DNA from: Stentor roeselii
Lineage: Eukaryota; Ciliophora; Heterotrichea; Heterotrichida; Stentoridae
Assembly: GCA_006503475.1 (NCBI GenBank)
Contig: RSEH01000068.1
Location: forward strand, 62,001-126,000
Direction of reading: 5' to 3'
Length of the DNA stretch: 64,000 nucleotides
In this document: piece after piece, positions 38,129 to 47,203 of the stretch
How positions within the stretch are numbered: the stretch's first letter is position 1
Layout: each line of letters starts with the position of its first letter
Made by a program: the position numbers and the translations under genes
Notes under the pieces: generated by a model
What the model saw: the letters and a program-made list of their open reading frames with translations, nothing else
Database searches by the model: none
What the model was told of the DNA's origin: nothing

Positions 38129-39607
38129 ATGTCAGAATCCAATTTAAATTACGTGGTACTTTCTGACAAGATCTTCACAGGAAGCTCAATCCTTCCAGCA
38201 TCTCTACTAAAAATCTCTGAAGGGGTAATTCAAGAAATCATTCAACTTGACCAAGTCGCTAAACTTTCGGATGAGGAGGTTGAAAAAATTAAATCGCAGT
38301 ATCCAGATGATGATGTACTTTATTTCCCTGACACTTTCATCATTCCTGGACTTATTGACTTGAATATTCGAGGGATTAATGAATGTGAATCGTGTCTTTC
38401 AAAGGCTGCTTATTCGGGAGGAGTCGTTTTAGGGTTGGTTGAAATCACATCGTATCTTAAGTTTGAGTCAATGAATATGCGTCCTTTGCCTGTGATTTGC
38501 CATCATGAGGAATTGTTAACTGATGCTAATCCTATCAAGATTTACTTGTCACAGCCTGACTGTTATACTCCTAATACTGAAGATTTTTCTGAAATTATTT
38601 CTGAAGCGAATGATTTGGGAAAAACGGTTATTGTCGACTGCTCTGTGAATGATCCTCGACTTTTAGCTATGGCTTCTCCATTCCGAACAGAGCCACAAAC
38701 CAGACGACTTCACGGAAAAGTGGCATCACTTCAAGTCTTCGCTTCAGCGATAGACATGAAAGCCAGAGACACAGACAGCGAATCAGAAGAATTTCCATGC
38801 GAGCCTCAAGACTCAAACCCTTTAGTAGAGGCCGAGTTGCGAACTTACAAGAATTCCGGGCTAACAACATTCATAGAAAAGCCGTCAGTAAAATCCCGTC
38901 CAAAAGCATTAGTAATTCCAACTCTAAAGGCAGAGACCAGCTACGACAGTTACTTGCACAACATTCCAAAGTCCTGGGAAGTGAAAGGAATAAAAGCAGT
39001 GACCGAAACAGCTCATGAAGGAAGTTTGATTCACTTTTGCAATATCTCATGCACGGAAAGTCTCAACTTTTTAAGAGAAAACACTTCAGGGTTAGCAGGG
39101 ATCAGTTGGGAAACTAGTCCGAATTATTTACTGTTCAATGAAGGACATATCTTGAAACATGACACTTTGCTTAAGACCTACCCGCCTATTAGGGATAAAA
39201 GAAACCAGGAAAGTATGTTGAGACTATTTTTAGAAGGGAAAATTCATTGCATTGCCTCTCATCACACTTTTGTTAAACCTGAATTTAAAATCAAGGAATT
39301 TGCCCGGGCTGTTCCTGGAATTATTAGTCTTGGATATGCACTTTCTGCCGCTTGGACTGCTTGTCTCGAAAAAAATGAGAAAAATGTAATGCTACTTGTG
39401 CAAACTCTCGCTGTTAACCCTGGAAAAGTCGCTGGAATTGATGTGGAAATTTGTGTTGGAGCAAGGGCGAACTTTGTTATTTGGGATCCTTGGAGAAAGA
39501 GAAAAAGTTTTGTTTATGAGGATAGTCCTTATAGGAGATTTGAACTGCTTGGAGAGGTTAGAAGGGTCTTTCATGATGGGAAAATTGTTTATAAATTCGA
39601 TGATTAG
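38129..39607 (+). CDS. Amidohydrolase (dihydropyrimidinase/allantoinase-like) pseudoenzyme, 492 aa
   Basis: The fold markers of cyclic amidohydrolases are present: FIIPGLIDLNIRGINECE (about 71), WETSPNYLLFNEGHIL (about 328), TYPPIRDKRNQESMLRLFLE (about 350), GKIHCIASHHTF, and the C-terminal beta part AVNPGKVAGIDVEICVGARANFVIWDPW. The metal ligands are gone: HxH after GLID is N-I-R, the His in the ETxPHYL-type motif is Asn, and the catalytic Asp of xSDHSP is His (ASHHTF). Binuclear zinc chemistry is therefore unlikely. As with animal CRMP/DPYSL proteins, a non-enzymatic structural role is possible. It is full length in one exon, so it is a maintained pseudoenzyme and not a decaying gene. Confidence 0.85.
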   Translation: MSESNLNYVVLSDKIFTGSSILPASLLKISEGVIQEIIQLDQVAKLSDEEVEKIKSQYPDDDVLYFPDTFIIPGLIDLNIRGINECESCLSKAAYSGGVVLGLVEITSYLKFESMNMRPLPVICHHEELLTDANPIKIYLSQPDCYTPNTEDFSEIISEANDLGKTVIVDCSVNDPRLLAMASPFRTEPQTRRLHGKVASLQVFASAIDMKARDTDSESEEFPCEPQDSNPLVEAELRTYKNSGLTTFIEKPSVKSRPKALVIPTLKAETSYDSYLHNIPKSWEVKGIKAVTETAHEGSLIHFCNISCTESLNFLRENTSGLAGISWETSPNYLLFNEGHILKHDTLLKTYPPIRDKRNQESMLRLFLEGKIHCIASHHTFVKPEFKIKEFARAVPGIISLGYALSAAWTACLEKNEKNVMLLVQTLAVNPGKVAGIDVEICVGARANFVIWDPWRKRKSFVYEDSPYRRFELLGEVRRVFHDGKIVYKFDD

Positions 39608-39872
39608 ATTATATATATGAACTTTGGTAAAACTTAAAATCGATATGATAAAAGCGAGATATAACCTGATTATTTCTAAAGCTTGAAGATCTCATTCTGT
39701 TTATTTCCTCTTTATTCAGAGAAGCCTTCTTCTCCCAATAAAATTCAGAGGTTTCGATGATAAAATAATTTACGACGTTTCTATGTCACCAAAAAGTTCC
39801 GATAAAATATTGTAAGTCTGTAAATCCAGTTATTAACCAGTTCCGAAAATAAAATTATTACTTCATTTATAA

Positions 39873-40082
39873 ATGGTATCTAATTATGAGTCCTCGTCCT
39901 GCTTTGGTTCGATTCTCAGTCTTGAACAGCAATCTCCTCAAGAGCCTATAAAAACATTATCAGTGATAACAGACCATAACCTTTCATTCAACAGTCAAAA
40001 AACACCTTCATCTATTGATTCTGTGAAATCAATAAACAAAAGCAGAGAAGCCTCAGAGAGCTGCAAATGTTGTACCTTTTGA
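39873..40082 (+). CDS. Small Ser-rich protein with CaaX-type C terminus, 69 aa
   Basis: A 69-residue frame starting MVSNYESSSCFGSIL and ending SESCKCCTF, stop TGA. The last four residues CCTF fit a CaaX prenylation box (X = Phe suggests geranylgeranylation), with neighbouring cysteines for palmitate. The ATG has the typical local context (TTTATAA). The frame is short and Ser-rich, so it could be spurious, but isolation in a 850-bp gap, the start context and the lipidation-type end favour a real gene. Function unknown. Confidence 0.5.
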   Translation: MVSNYESSSCFGSILSLEQQSPQEPIKTLSVITDHNLSFNSQKTPSSIDSVKSINKSREASESCKCCTF

Positions 40083-40459
40083 ACAAATATCTAAAAAATA
40101 ATTAATTATTCTAAGTTGATGAGATCAGTTTTATCAGTAATATTCTAAAATTACGATATTTTCGACATGTTTTAAACAAATAGTAAAAGCTTTCAAGAAT
40201 TAAATGGAATGAATAGGTATAAATCAAGATTGTCATAAATTATTTATATCTAAAGAAGTACCTTTGATTATGAACTGTTTCCAATTTAATCATAAACTAA
40301 AAATTAAGTAATTACAAAATATTTCTAGTGAAAAACCTCAACATCAGTTATAACCAAATCAATCATATCTATACTCATCTAAAATCACTCTTTTATCCAA
40401 AAACTTGAAACTCAAAAAGCCATCCTCAATAACCCAATCAAAACTTTCCAGATAAATTA
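40083..40459. other. Intergenic, 377 bp, no gene seen
   Basis: A/T-rich spacer between the CaaX protein gene and the next gene on the same strand. Nothing recognised. Confidence 0.55.
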
Positions 40460-41014
40460 ATGAAAAAAAATTTCCTGAGAAACAGTCAAACCCCAACCCT
40501 AAAAAAATTTTCAAACAAAGTCCACATCCCAGGCTACATCGACCAAGACCTAGACAGTCTGAAGCTTTCAATCCAAGCAGACGTGACCCAAGGCTACAAA
40601 AACACTCTTCGATTCAAGTCAAACTACTACCAAAATTTCTTTGATAAAGTTGAAGGTCCTGGATTCAAAAGATTGACAACAGAAATAACTTCTCTTTATA
40701 AACTTCCAAAAGTCCTTAGAACACTTAAAGTTGACTCGAAATCAAGAATTAAAAACAAATCTCTGAACTTGGAAAGAGAGAAAAATGATGAAATAGTCAG
40801 ACCTAATGAGTTGAGTTTTTTAATGGAATTGAAGAAGAGTCCTAGAAGTGTCCTTCCCAAGATCAAAAAGTTTAAGGCAGGAGTTTTGAATGAATTTGAA
40901 GTCTTCGAGGAAAGACTTCGAGATTTTTCACTGCGAAAGAAAATAAACACGATAAAGCTTTATAATACAAGCATAAAATACGAAGCAGTAGAAAAAGATA
41001 CAAAGGATGAATAA
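40460..41014 (+). CDS. Basic protein of unknown function, 184 aa
   Basis: Starts MKKNFLRNSQTPTLKKFSNK. It is Lys/Arg-rich and helical in the second half (FEVFEERLRDFSLRKKINTI). No domain, signal peptide or TM segment was recognised. The ATG follows AAATTA, the usual context. Composition resembles small cytoskeleton-associated proteins, but no function is claimed. Confidence 0.65.
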   Translation: MKKNFLRNSQTPTLKKFSNKVHIPGYIDQDLDSLKLSIQADVTQGYKNTLRFKSNYYQNFFDKVEGPGFKRLTTEITSLYKLPKVLRTLKVDSKSRIKNKSLNLEREKNDEIVRPNELSFLMELKKSPRSVLPKIKKFKAGVLNEFEVFEERLRDFSLRKKINTIKLYNTSIKYEAVEKDTKDE

Positions 41015-41095
41015 TGCTTATCTGTATAGTTAGTAAAATATCTAAAAGAAATATTTTTACCTAAAAAAAGTTCATTATTTTTAGATAAATAAAGG

Positions 41096-41728
41096 ATGTC
41101 TTACTTTTCCAGGTTTTTATCTAAAAGTGACTCAAAAGCCGACCAAATCTTGAAGTTTTGGTTTGCTGGAATCGACTCTCCTAACCAGACCTCAGGCCAT
41201 TTGACCCCGTATTGGTTCAACGCCACAGAAGATCTAAATTCAGTGATAAGAGAAAACTTTTCACAAGACATAGAAAGAGGACTATCCGGAAAATACGACG
41301 AGTGGATGTCGGGTCCCTTAACTTCCTTATCCCTCGTGATTCTTTTAGACCAGTTCACCAGGAACCTATATTCAAACACACCAGACCGAGTGAAGGGCGA
41401 CTGTAAAGCAAGACAAGTATCTTTAAATATCATAAACAAAGGTTTCGAGTCTCAACTATGGCCCATTCATCTTGCTTTTGTTTACCTGCCATTCGAGCAT
41501 TCAGAAAATCTAGAAGACCAGTTACTTTCCATCCAAAAACACGAAGAACTAATTTCCCATCTCCCAGAGCCCCTCAAGTCATCAATGAAAAATTACCTCA
41601 GCTATGCCATAATCCACAAAAACGTAATAGAAAAATTCGGAAGATTTCCAGGAAGAAACCAAATCTTATCTCGTGAAAGTACAGAAGCTGAATTGAAATA
41701 CCTCAAAGAAGACGTATATAAATTCTAA
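41096..41728 (+). CDS. DUF924 family protein, copy 1, 210 aa
   Basis: DUF924 is a TPR-like helical family found widely in bacteria, fungi and plants. Markers: ADQILKFWFAGIDSPNQ, SLVILLDQFTRNLYSNTPD, FESQLWPIHLAFVYLPFEHS, and IIHKNVIEKFGRFPGRNQIL. Relative to copy 2 it has an extra N-terminal MSYFSRFLSKSDSK. The biochemical function of the family is unknown; in other organisms it is linked by context to glutathione and stress metabolism, which cannot be tested here. It is head-to-tail with copy 2, 44 bp apart. Confidence 0.9.
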   Translation: MSYFSRFLSKSDSKADQILKFWFAGIDSPNQTSGHLTPYWFNATEDLNSVIRENFSQDIERGLSGKYDEWMSGPLTSLSLVILLDQFTRNLYSNTPDRVKGDCKARQVSLNIINKGFESQLWPIHLAFVYLPFEHSENLEDQLLSIQKHEELISHLPEPLKSSMKNYLSYAIIHKNVIEKFGRFPGRNQILSRESTEAELKYLKEDVYKF

Positions 41729-41772
41729 TAATTCAATATTAAAATGAATGAATATTTTCAATAGTTGTAATA

Positions 41773-42372
41773 ATGGACAAAATTGACGCAATTCTGAACT
41801 TTTGGTTCGAAGGAATTACTTCGCCAGACCAGTTCTTCGGGCCAGTCTCGCCGCTCTGGTTCAGCTCGACTCCTGAATTCAACGAAAAGATCAGGCAGAA
41901 CTTTTTGTCTGACATTGACAGGGCGATCGCTGGCGAATACGATTCTTGGCTTGCAACCGGCAGAGGTTGTCTCGCCATGATCATCCTTACGGACCAGTTC
42001 ACCAGAAACCTCTTCCCTGACTCAAGAGAGCAGCTAAAGGGCGACCCGAAAGCGATTTCAGTTGTCGAGCATTTGATAAGAGAAGGCCTGGAAAGCCAAC
42101 TGTGGCCTGTCCACCTTTTCTTCGCTTATCTACCCTTTGAGCACTCTGAAGAGATGAGGTATCAAGACTTGAGTATTCAGAAGTACACCCAGCTCATTGA
42201 AAACACTCCTGAACATTTAAGGGATAATTTAAGCCTTCCGATGAGATTTGCTGTACTCCATAGAAATGTCATTGTCAAGTTCGGGAGATACCCAGGAAGG
42301 AATAAGTTACTTGGAAGGGTAAGTACTGAAGAAGAAGAAAAATACTTAGCTGAAGACGAGTTTGCGTTTTAG
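41773..42372 (+). CDS. DUF924 family protein, copy 2, 199 aa
   Basis: Same family markers as copy 1: AILNFWFEGITSPDQFFGPV, AMIILTDQFTRNLFPDSREQ, GLESQLWPVHLFFAYLPFEH and VLHRNVIVKFGRYPGRNKLL. Both copies end with a Leu-x-Glu-(Asp)-Glu/Val and aromatic-Phe tail. Clear tandem duplication, diverged by roughly half of residues by eye, so not recent. DNA of copy 2 is visibly richer in G+C at its 5' half than its surroundings. Confidence 0.9.
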   Translation: MDKIDAILNFWFEGITSPDQFFGPVSPLWFSSTPEFNEKIRQNFLSDIDRAIAGEYDSWLATGRGCLAMIILTDQFTRNLFPDSREQLKGDPKAISVVEHLIREGLESQLWPVHLFFAYLPFEHSEEMRYQDLSIQKYTQLIENTPEHLRDNLSLPMRFAVLHRNVIVKFGRYPGRNKLLGRVSTEEEEKYLAEDEFAF

Positions 42373-42494
42373 GTTAGTTTATTCTTAGTTTAGTAGAAAT
42401 TTGGTTAAAAGATTTTAAAGTTTTTTCGATTTTTTCCATTCGGAGTTTAACTTCGCCTTCCATTATTCCAGATATAAAGAAAATATAATCAGAC

Positions 42495-44735
42495 ATGCAA
42501 AACCCTGATTCTAACAACGGGTTCATTTTGCCTCTGAAACGAAAAAAAGATTCAGAAGAAACCACACAAGAACCGTTTTTCCTGAATGACCAGATTCTAA
42601 CAGCTAACACCCTAAACTGCGCTCATTATGAATCAGGTTCACAAATCTGCTGGACTCTTCAAGTCGATCCTCAATCATCAAACAACGATTCAACTCTAAA
42701 GCGAAAATCCGACCCTTTCCTGACGATAGGTCTAGAGACCTGGCAACTTTCATTCAAAAAGACTGAAGAGTCCTTAAAAGTAAAGCTTCAACTTCTCCAG
42801 TCTCCAGATAAACAAGTCCAGGTCTCCGGGTCTTTAAAAATCTGGAACTTTGGAAGTCAGAAGTTCGATTTGCTTTACAATTCTAAACTTTCATTCAACG
42901 TCAACGAACTTGAACCGGTCTGGACAGTGCAGACAAGTTCAAAAGGGCTAAACGAGGAAAAGTCAAACAAAGTTCTTATCGTCTTCCGGTTGAAGACCTT
43001 TCATTGTCCTCAGTCTTCCAGGCTTAGGACTGGCTATGTTGGAATCACTGATGATGGACTTTCTGGACTTTTGAACTGTTTTGTGCAGGGACTTTTTCAG
43101 CTGGATGTTGTGAAAAGAATAGTTTCACAGAATGAAGAAGGCTCGCAGACTTTAAGAAGTCTGAAATCGCTTTTTTATGACTTGCAATGCTCGAACTTTT
43201 CAGTCAGTTCTGAAGAATTTGTTGAAAGTTTAAAGAGAAAAGATCCTGCTTTGAAAAGTTATGATCCTGTCAGTTTCATTAAGAAAATCATTAAAATTCT
43301 CACTGATGAAGATGAGAGTCTTGCTCAGTGTTTTACTGGAAAAGTTGAAAGACTTGGCCAGAACTTCAATAAAAATTCTTCGAATAATGAAAAATTTTCT
43401 GAAATCGTTTTAAATCTTGATGACTCTGGAAATTTAATAGAAAGTCTAAAAAAATATTTTTATAAACCTCAGGAAAAATCCTCTTTTTTGAAATTTTTAA
43501 CATTTCCAACAGTTCTGGTTTTTCTTGTCTCTCAAAATTTTTCACAGTCTTTTGAAAGCTTTCCTGAAATTGACTTTCAGGAGTTTTATTCAACAAGTCA
43601 GAAATATTCTCTTGCCTGTCAGATTTTGGAAATCAGGGAAAAATCAGGGTCGAAATTTGTTTTGTTTACAAGGAATTGCAATAATTGTCACAAGTTTGAT
43701 AATGAAAGAGTGAGTCCTGTTCTTCCAGAGGTTCTTTTTACGCTGAACCGAGGAGGAAAAGTTGAGAAGTTAAAAGTGACAGATACAGGAATTTTGAGAT
43801 CTTTCATTGAAACTAAGAGAAATGTCAAAATTTTGATTTATGTTAAGACTGAAAATGAAAACTCTGCTTTTTCAGTTGTTTCGAAGACTGGTCAAAATTT
43901 ACCCTTGCTGCTTGATAAAGAGGTGATGACTGAAGTGCATTTGATTGGACTTGATATGATTTTAGGATGGAAAGGTCCAGGGGTTTTACATCCTATTGTA
44001 AGTCCTATGTTTCAGTCTTGCTCATTGAAACTTGTGATGCCCAAGGGCTTTAGAGGTAAAGACCTTAGAAGTGAGTTATCTAGTCATATCTTGGACGACT
44101 ATCGTCTTTGGACTTTCACTCCTGGAAGTAAGAACTGGGAACTCAAAGAGTTAAAATTGAATGACCTAGTTTCATCTGACCGGGCAGTTTTCATCGAAGT
44201 GATCCTCCAAAGACAGATATTTACCCAAGTTCTAAACCACTGGACCTTCGTCTTCAGTTTAGACAATTCAACTAAATCTTCCTTCGAAAACGATCTAACA
44301 GATGAAAACCTAGAAATGCTGACCCCATCATCAGCAAAAGCAATAGTTTTCTTGAAATGGTACGACTGGAACGAAGGAGATCCAACTCTTACTTTATTTA
44401 AAATGGTAACATTGACAAGTACATCAAACATGTCACAAATTCGTCAAGATTTATTAACATCCTGGAAAGGTTCATCAGAAGGTGCATCAAAAATGGTTCT
44501 ACATCTAGAAAAATGTAAAGTAACAGAGTACAAAAACAAGGAAAACTTTTTACACGTTTACACTTATCGAGCTGATGAAAACTACGAATTAACCATCAGC
44601 AAAAGAGGCAATTTCGGGGTGAGACACGTGATCATCGACAATGGCGACGCTTTTATAGGAGAAAGTCCTCCGGAAAACCCTTCAGCTAGTTATCTTGATG
44701 CCAAGAAGTACATCTCTACGTTTTTCTCTAGCTAA
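42495..44735 (+). CDS. USP7-like protein with dead catalytic centre, 746 aa
   Basis: Architecture follows USP7/UBP12: a MATH (TRAF-like) domain (about 20-155), a USP fold (about 180-405) and ICP0-binding-type ubiquitin-like domains (about 440-740). The USP domain opens with RTGYVGITDDGLSGLLNCFV, where active enzymes have GYVGL.N.GATCYMNSLL; the catalytic Cys position reads Ser/Gly. The His box, normally SGDNHGGHYVVY, reads EKSGSKFVLFTRN, with no His, although the following C.KFDNERVS is kept. It is therefore predicted to be inactive as a deubiquitinase. The domain is also shorter than usual. A scaffold role in ubiquitin binding or competition with a true USP7 is inference. Confidence 0.82.
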   Translation: MQNPDSNNGFILPLKRKKDSEETTQEPFFLNDQILTANTLNCAHYESGSQICWTLQVDPQSSNNDSTLKRKSDPFLTIGLETWQLSFKKTEESLKVKLQLLQSPDKQVQVSGSLKIWNFGSQKFDLLYNSKLSFNVNELEPVWTVQTSSKGLNEEKSNKVLIVFRLKTFHCPQSSRLRTGYVGITDDGLSGLLNCFVQGLFQLDVVKRIVSQNEEGSQTLRSLKSLFYDLQCSNFSVSSEEFVESLKRKDPALKSYDPVSFIKKIIKILTDEDESLAQCFTGKVERLGQNFNKNSSNNEKFSEIVLNLDDSGNLIESLKKYFYKPQEKSSFLKFLTFPTVLVFLVSQNFSQSFESFPEIDFQEFYSTSQKYSLACQILEIREKSGSKFVLFTRNCNNCHKFDNERVSPVLPEVLFTLNRGGKVEKLKVTDTGILRSFIETKRNVKILIYVKTENENSAFSVVSKTGQNLPLLLDKEVMTEVHLIGLDMILGWKGPGVLHPIVSPMFQSCSLKLVMPKGFRGKDLRSELSSHILDDYRLWTFTPGSKNWELKELKLNDLVSSDRAVFIEVILQRQIFTQVLNHWTFVFSLDNSTKSSFENDLTDENLEMLTPSSAKAIVFLKWYDWNEGDPTLTLFKMVTLTSTSNMSQIRQDLLTSWKGSSEGASKMVLHLEKCKVTEYKNKENFLHVYTYRADENYELTISKRGNFGVRHVIIDNGDAFIGESPPENPSASYLDAKKYISTFFSS

Positions 44736-44761
44736 GAAGAGGTTTAGTGATTGTAATAAAC

Positions 44762-45256
44762 ATGTCGCATTTTACCACAACTAACGGGGAATACGGCAAA
44801 AATTGGGTAAGTACTAAAGGTGAACATCCTATGAGGACTCAAGCTGAAATAAAGAATTATCGACAGGTTGCGGAAAATGACTTAATGCAAAAAACGGGAC
44901 TTAAGATCATGAAGGCGAAGATTATGAGAGAAAAAATGATTGAGGACTTGGAAAATGGAGAACCTGAAACTTTTACTTATGATCCTTGTGTGCAGTACCC
45001 ACAAATCACTCAACTTAATGTCAAAGCGGATGAAATGGTTTATCCACCTTCTGGACTTAAAGGAACTGATAATCCTATGTATATGACACGAAATGGGGAA
45101 TATGGAAGAGTTAAACCTTTGCAGCAGGACTTGCCTTCTAAGTATTTTCCTATTACTAATAAGTTCTCGGATAGCTTTGTAGCTGAAAGGATCCCTGATA
45201 CTACTCTCAATACTTTTTTAACACCTAGTCGTGTGCATCATTTGTTTGACTCTTAG
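44762..45256 (+). CDS. PIERCE1/2-like ciliary microtubule inner protein, 164 aa
   Basis: The C-terminal half reads NPMYMTRNGEYGRVKPLQQD, then LPSKYFPITNKFS and DTTLNTFLTPSRVHHLF. This parallels animal PIERCE1/2 (C9orf116/C15orf65): NPxYRTTNxxYG...P....P..F....FS......N TSLxxSRV. An extra copy of the short motif sits at the N terminus (FTTTNGEYGKNWVSTKGEHP). PIERCE proteins lie inside doublet microtubules and connect them to outer dynein arm docking, matching the ODAD3-like gene in this window. The ATG at 44762 is preferred to an in-frame GTG upstream. It lies 26 bp after the pseudo-USP7 stop. Confidence 0.6.
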   Translation: MSHFTTTNGEYGKNWVSTKGEHPMRTQAEIKNYRQVAENDLMQKTGLKIMKAKIMREKMIEDLENGEPETFTYDPCVQYPQITQLNVKADEMVYPPSGLKGTDNPMYMTRNGEYGRVKPLQQDLPSKYFPITNKFSDSFVAERIPDTTLNTFLTPSRVHHLFDS

Positions 45257-46233
45257 TTTAGTAAGGTTAATGAAATTAAAGTTATTGGGGAGTAAAGAGA
45301 AAATTTTACCTTTTGGGAAATTTTTAGGAATTTTTTAGTTGGAATTTTTCATGATTTTTTAAATTGCAGGGTGCTTAAACGATTGAAACAGTACATGTGT
45401 GTTACAAATAGTAAAATACTATAATTCTAGTCACAAAGTTAAGAAAGATTTAAATTATCGCAATTGAAAAATATATGAAAAAAAATTGTTCAGTTACTTT
45501 AGTAAGTAGTGAAGATTTTAGTTATAAATCTTTGAGTATACCATGTTAAAGAAGTATTTGAAAAGTGGAAGGTTACAGGTCCTTAATATCATCTAGGGTA
45601 TTAAGTATCAATGCTCATTAACATAGTTAAAAATGATTAGAATTTCCAAATTTGATATTAAAGTTTTCTATTATACCTATTTATTAATTTTGGTAAATTT
45701 ATTTAAATTGTCCCAAGATATTCTAGTTTTATTCAAAACAGTTTTAATATTTCAACATAATTCAAACAATCCAAATCCACATCAAAAGATCATAAATTTC
45801 AAGTAAACTCCTCAAAAAATTCAAACAACAATAAAACTTATCATCAAATCTAAAATCAATTACTAACTTTTAATTATGTGTCTTTCCATTGAATTTCCAA
45901 TTTTTTAAGTGAGCTGTTTCAAATTCAGATTCCATCAAGATAATCACTAAATTACAAATCTTTAAAATAAATAATTCAAATCTTCCCTATGAAAAAGTTC
46001 AATTTTCCTCTAATCAACCACTTTATCTCTAAATCTTTCTCCCTTTCTAAAACCGCCGATTATAAAACTCTTAATCCCTCCATCTTAAAATCGAGGCTTA
46101 TGCTCTCAATTCAATCTCTCCAAATCAAAACAACAATCCTAAATAAAAACCCTAAGTCTTTCCTCTAACAATTTAAAAAAATCATAAAAAATCTTTAATT
46201 CTGTGAGACCAGTAACAGTCTTATAATAAAAGA
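45257..46233. other. Intergenic, 977 bp, no gene seen
   Basis: Second longest gap. A/T-rich, with C/A-rich pyrimidine runs in the last 250 bp before the PP2C start. No coding frame, tRNA, snRNA or repeat was recognised. Confidence 0.5.
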
Positions 46234-47175
46234 ATGGAAATCTCAAGACAATCGTGCAAAGTGCTAAAATCCTGGCGTCGTGAAGGGCTGATGTTAGACA
46301 TCTCTGAAATAAACCGAACTTTCCAGCACAAAAAGCCGAAGCTATCTGAAGTTATAATCAAAGACATCCTGGTAGATGAAGAGCGATATGGAATCAGTTC
46401 AAAAAAAGGAAGATACCGAAAAGAACAGGAAGACACTTACCATGTTGAACTTGAACTTCATAGTAACTCATTCAAACATGCTTTCGCGATTTTTGATGGA
46501 CATTCAGGATGTGAAGCCTCCAGTTTTGCCTCGAAAAATCTTATAAACAACATCAACAGCGTTGATGAAACTGGAATTATTGAAGCTTTTAGAAAGACTG
46601 ATGAATGTTTTTGTGATTTGCATCCGCAAAAAGGAGGGACTACTGCTGGACTTGCTATTATTGACCAGGTTTACTTGATAACGGCAAATATTGGGGATAC
46701 TAGGATTTTGATTATTAGGACTTCATCGTTTGAAGTTTTGAGTTATGATCATGTCGCTTCTGACCTTAGTGAAAAAAATAGAGTTGAAAAAGCTGGAGGG
46801 TATATCACTTGCCATAGAAATATTGACCGCGTTTGTGGACAATTGGCTATAACTCGAAGTATCGGAGATGCACGATACAAAGATTATATCATTTCAAATC
46901 CTTTTTACACCAAAAACAAAATGAATATAGATGATATCGCACTTGTTATAGCATCAGATGGATTATTCGAAGGAATGTCTTGCGAAGAAGTCGCTAATAT
47001 TGTAAGAGAAAAACAAGAATTCAATCCTTGCCAAATCGCAGAAGTTTTAACAAGTGAAGCTTTCGAGAGAGGCTCCAAAGATAACGTTACAGTCATGGTG
47101 ATAAAATTAAGAGAGTTTTATCAGCTGGCGTCTTCTCAAACCGATAGAAACAAGCAGAAAAGTTTCAAATTTTGA
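46234..47175 (+). CDS. PP2C-type protein phosphatase, 313 aa
   Basis: All PP2C (PPM) motifs are present: KKGRYRKEQEDTYHV (metal Asp), FAIFDGHSGCEAS (metal Asp and Gly), KGGTTAGLAIID, ANIGDTRILI, AITRSIGDARYKDYI, VIASDGLFEGMS and SKDNVTVMVIKL (metal Asp-Asn). It should be an active Mg2+/Mn2+-dependent Ser/Thr phosphatase. It has a short N-terminal extension of about 50 residues and no TM segment or acylation site. Substrate unknown. The stop is TGA, with the next gene starting 28 bp downstream on the same strand. Confidence 0.95.
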   Translation: MEISRQSCKVLKSWRREGLMLDISEINRTFQHKKPKLSEVIIKDILVDEERYGISSKKGRYRKEQEDTYHVELELHSNSFKHAFAIFDGHSGCEASSFASKNLINNINSVDETGIIEAFRKTDECFCDLHPQKGGTTAGLAIIDQVYLITANIGDTRILIIRTSSFEVLSYDHVASDLSEKNRVEKAGGYITCHRNIDRVCGQLAITRSIGDARYKDYIISNPFYTKNKMNIDDIALVIASDGLFEGMSCEEVANIVREKQEFNPCQIAEVLTSEAFERGSKDNVTVMVIKLREFYQLASSQTDRNKQKSFKF

Positions 47176-47203
47176 AGGTGTAAATTATGTTTAATTAATA
47201 TTA

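Noticed and set aside
39888-39920. tRNA-like T-arm (GGTTCGATTC)
   Set aside because: The flanking bases do not form a T stem and no acceptor or anticodon arm can be drawn; it lies inside the small CaaX frame.
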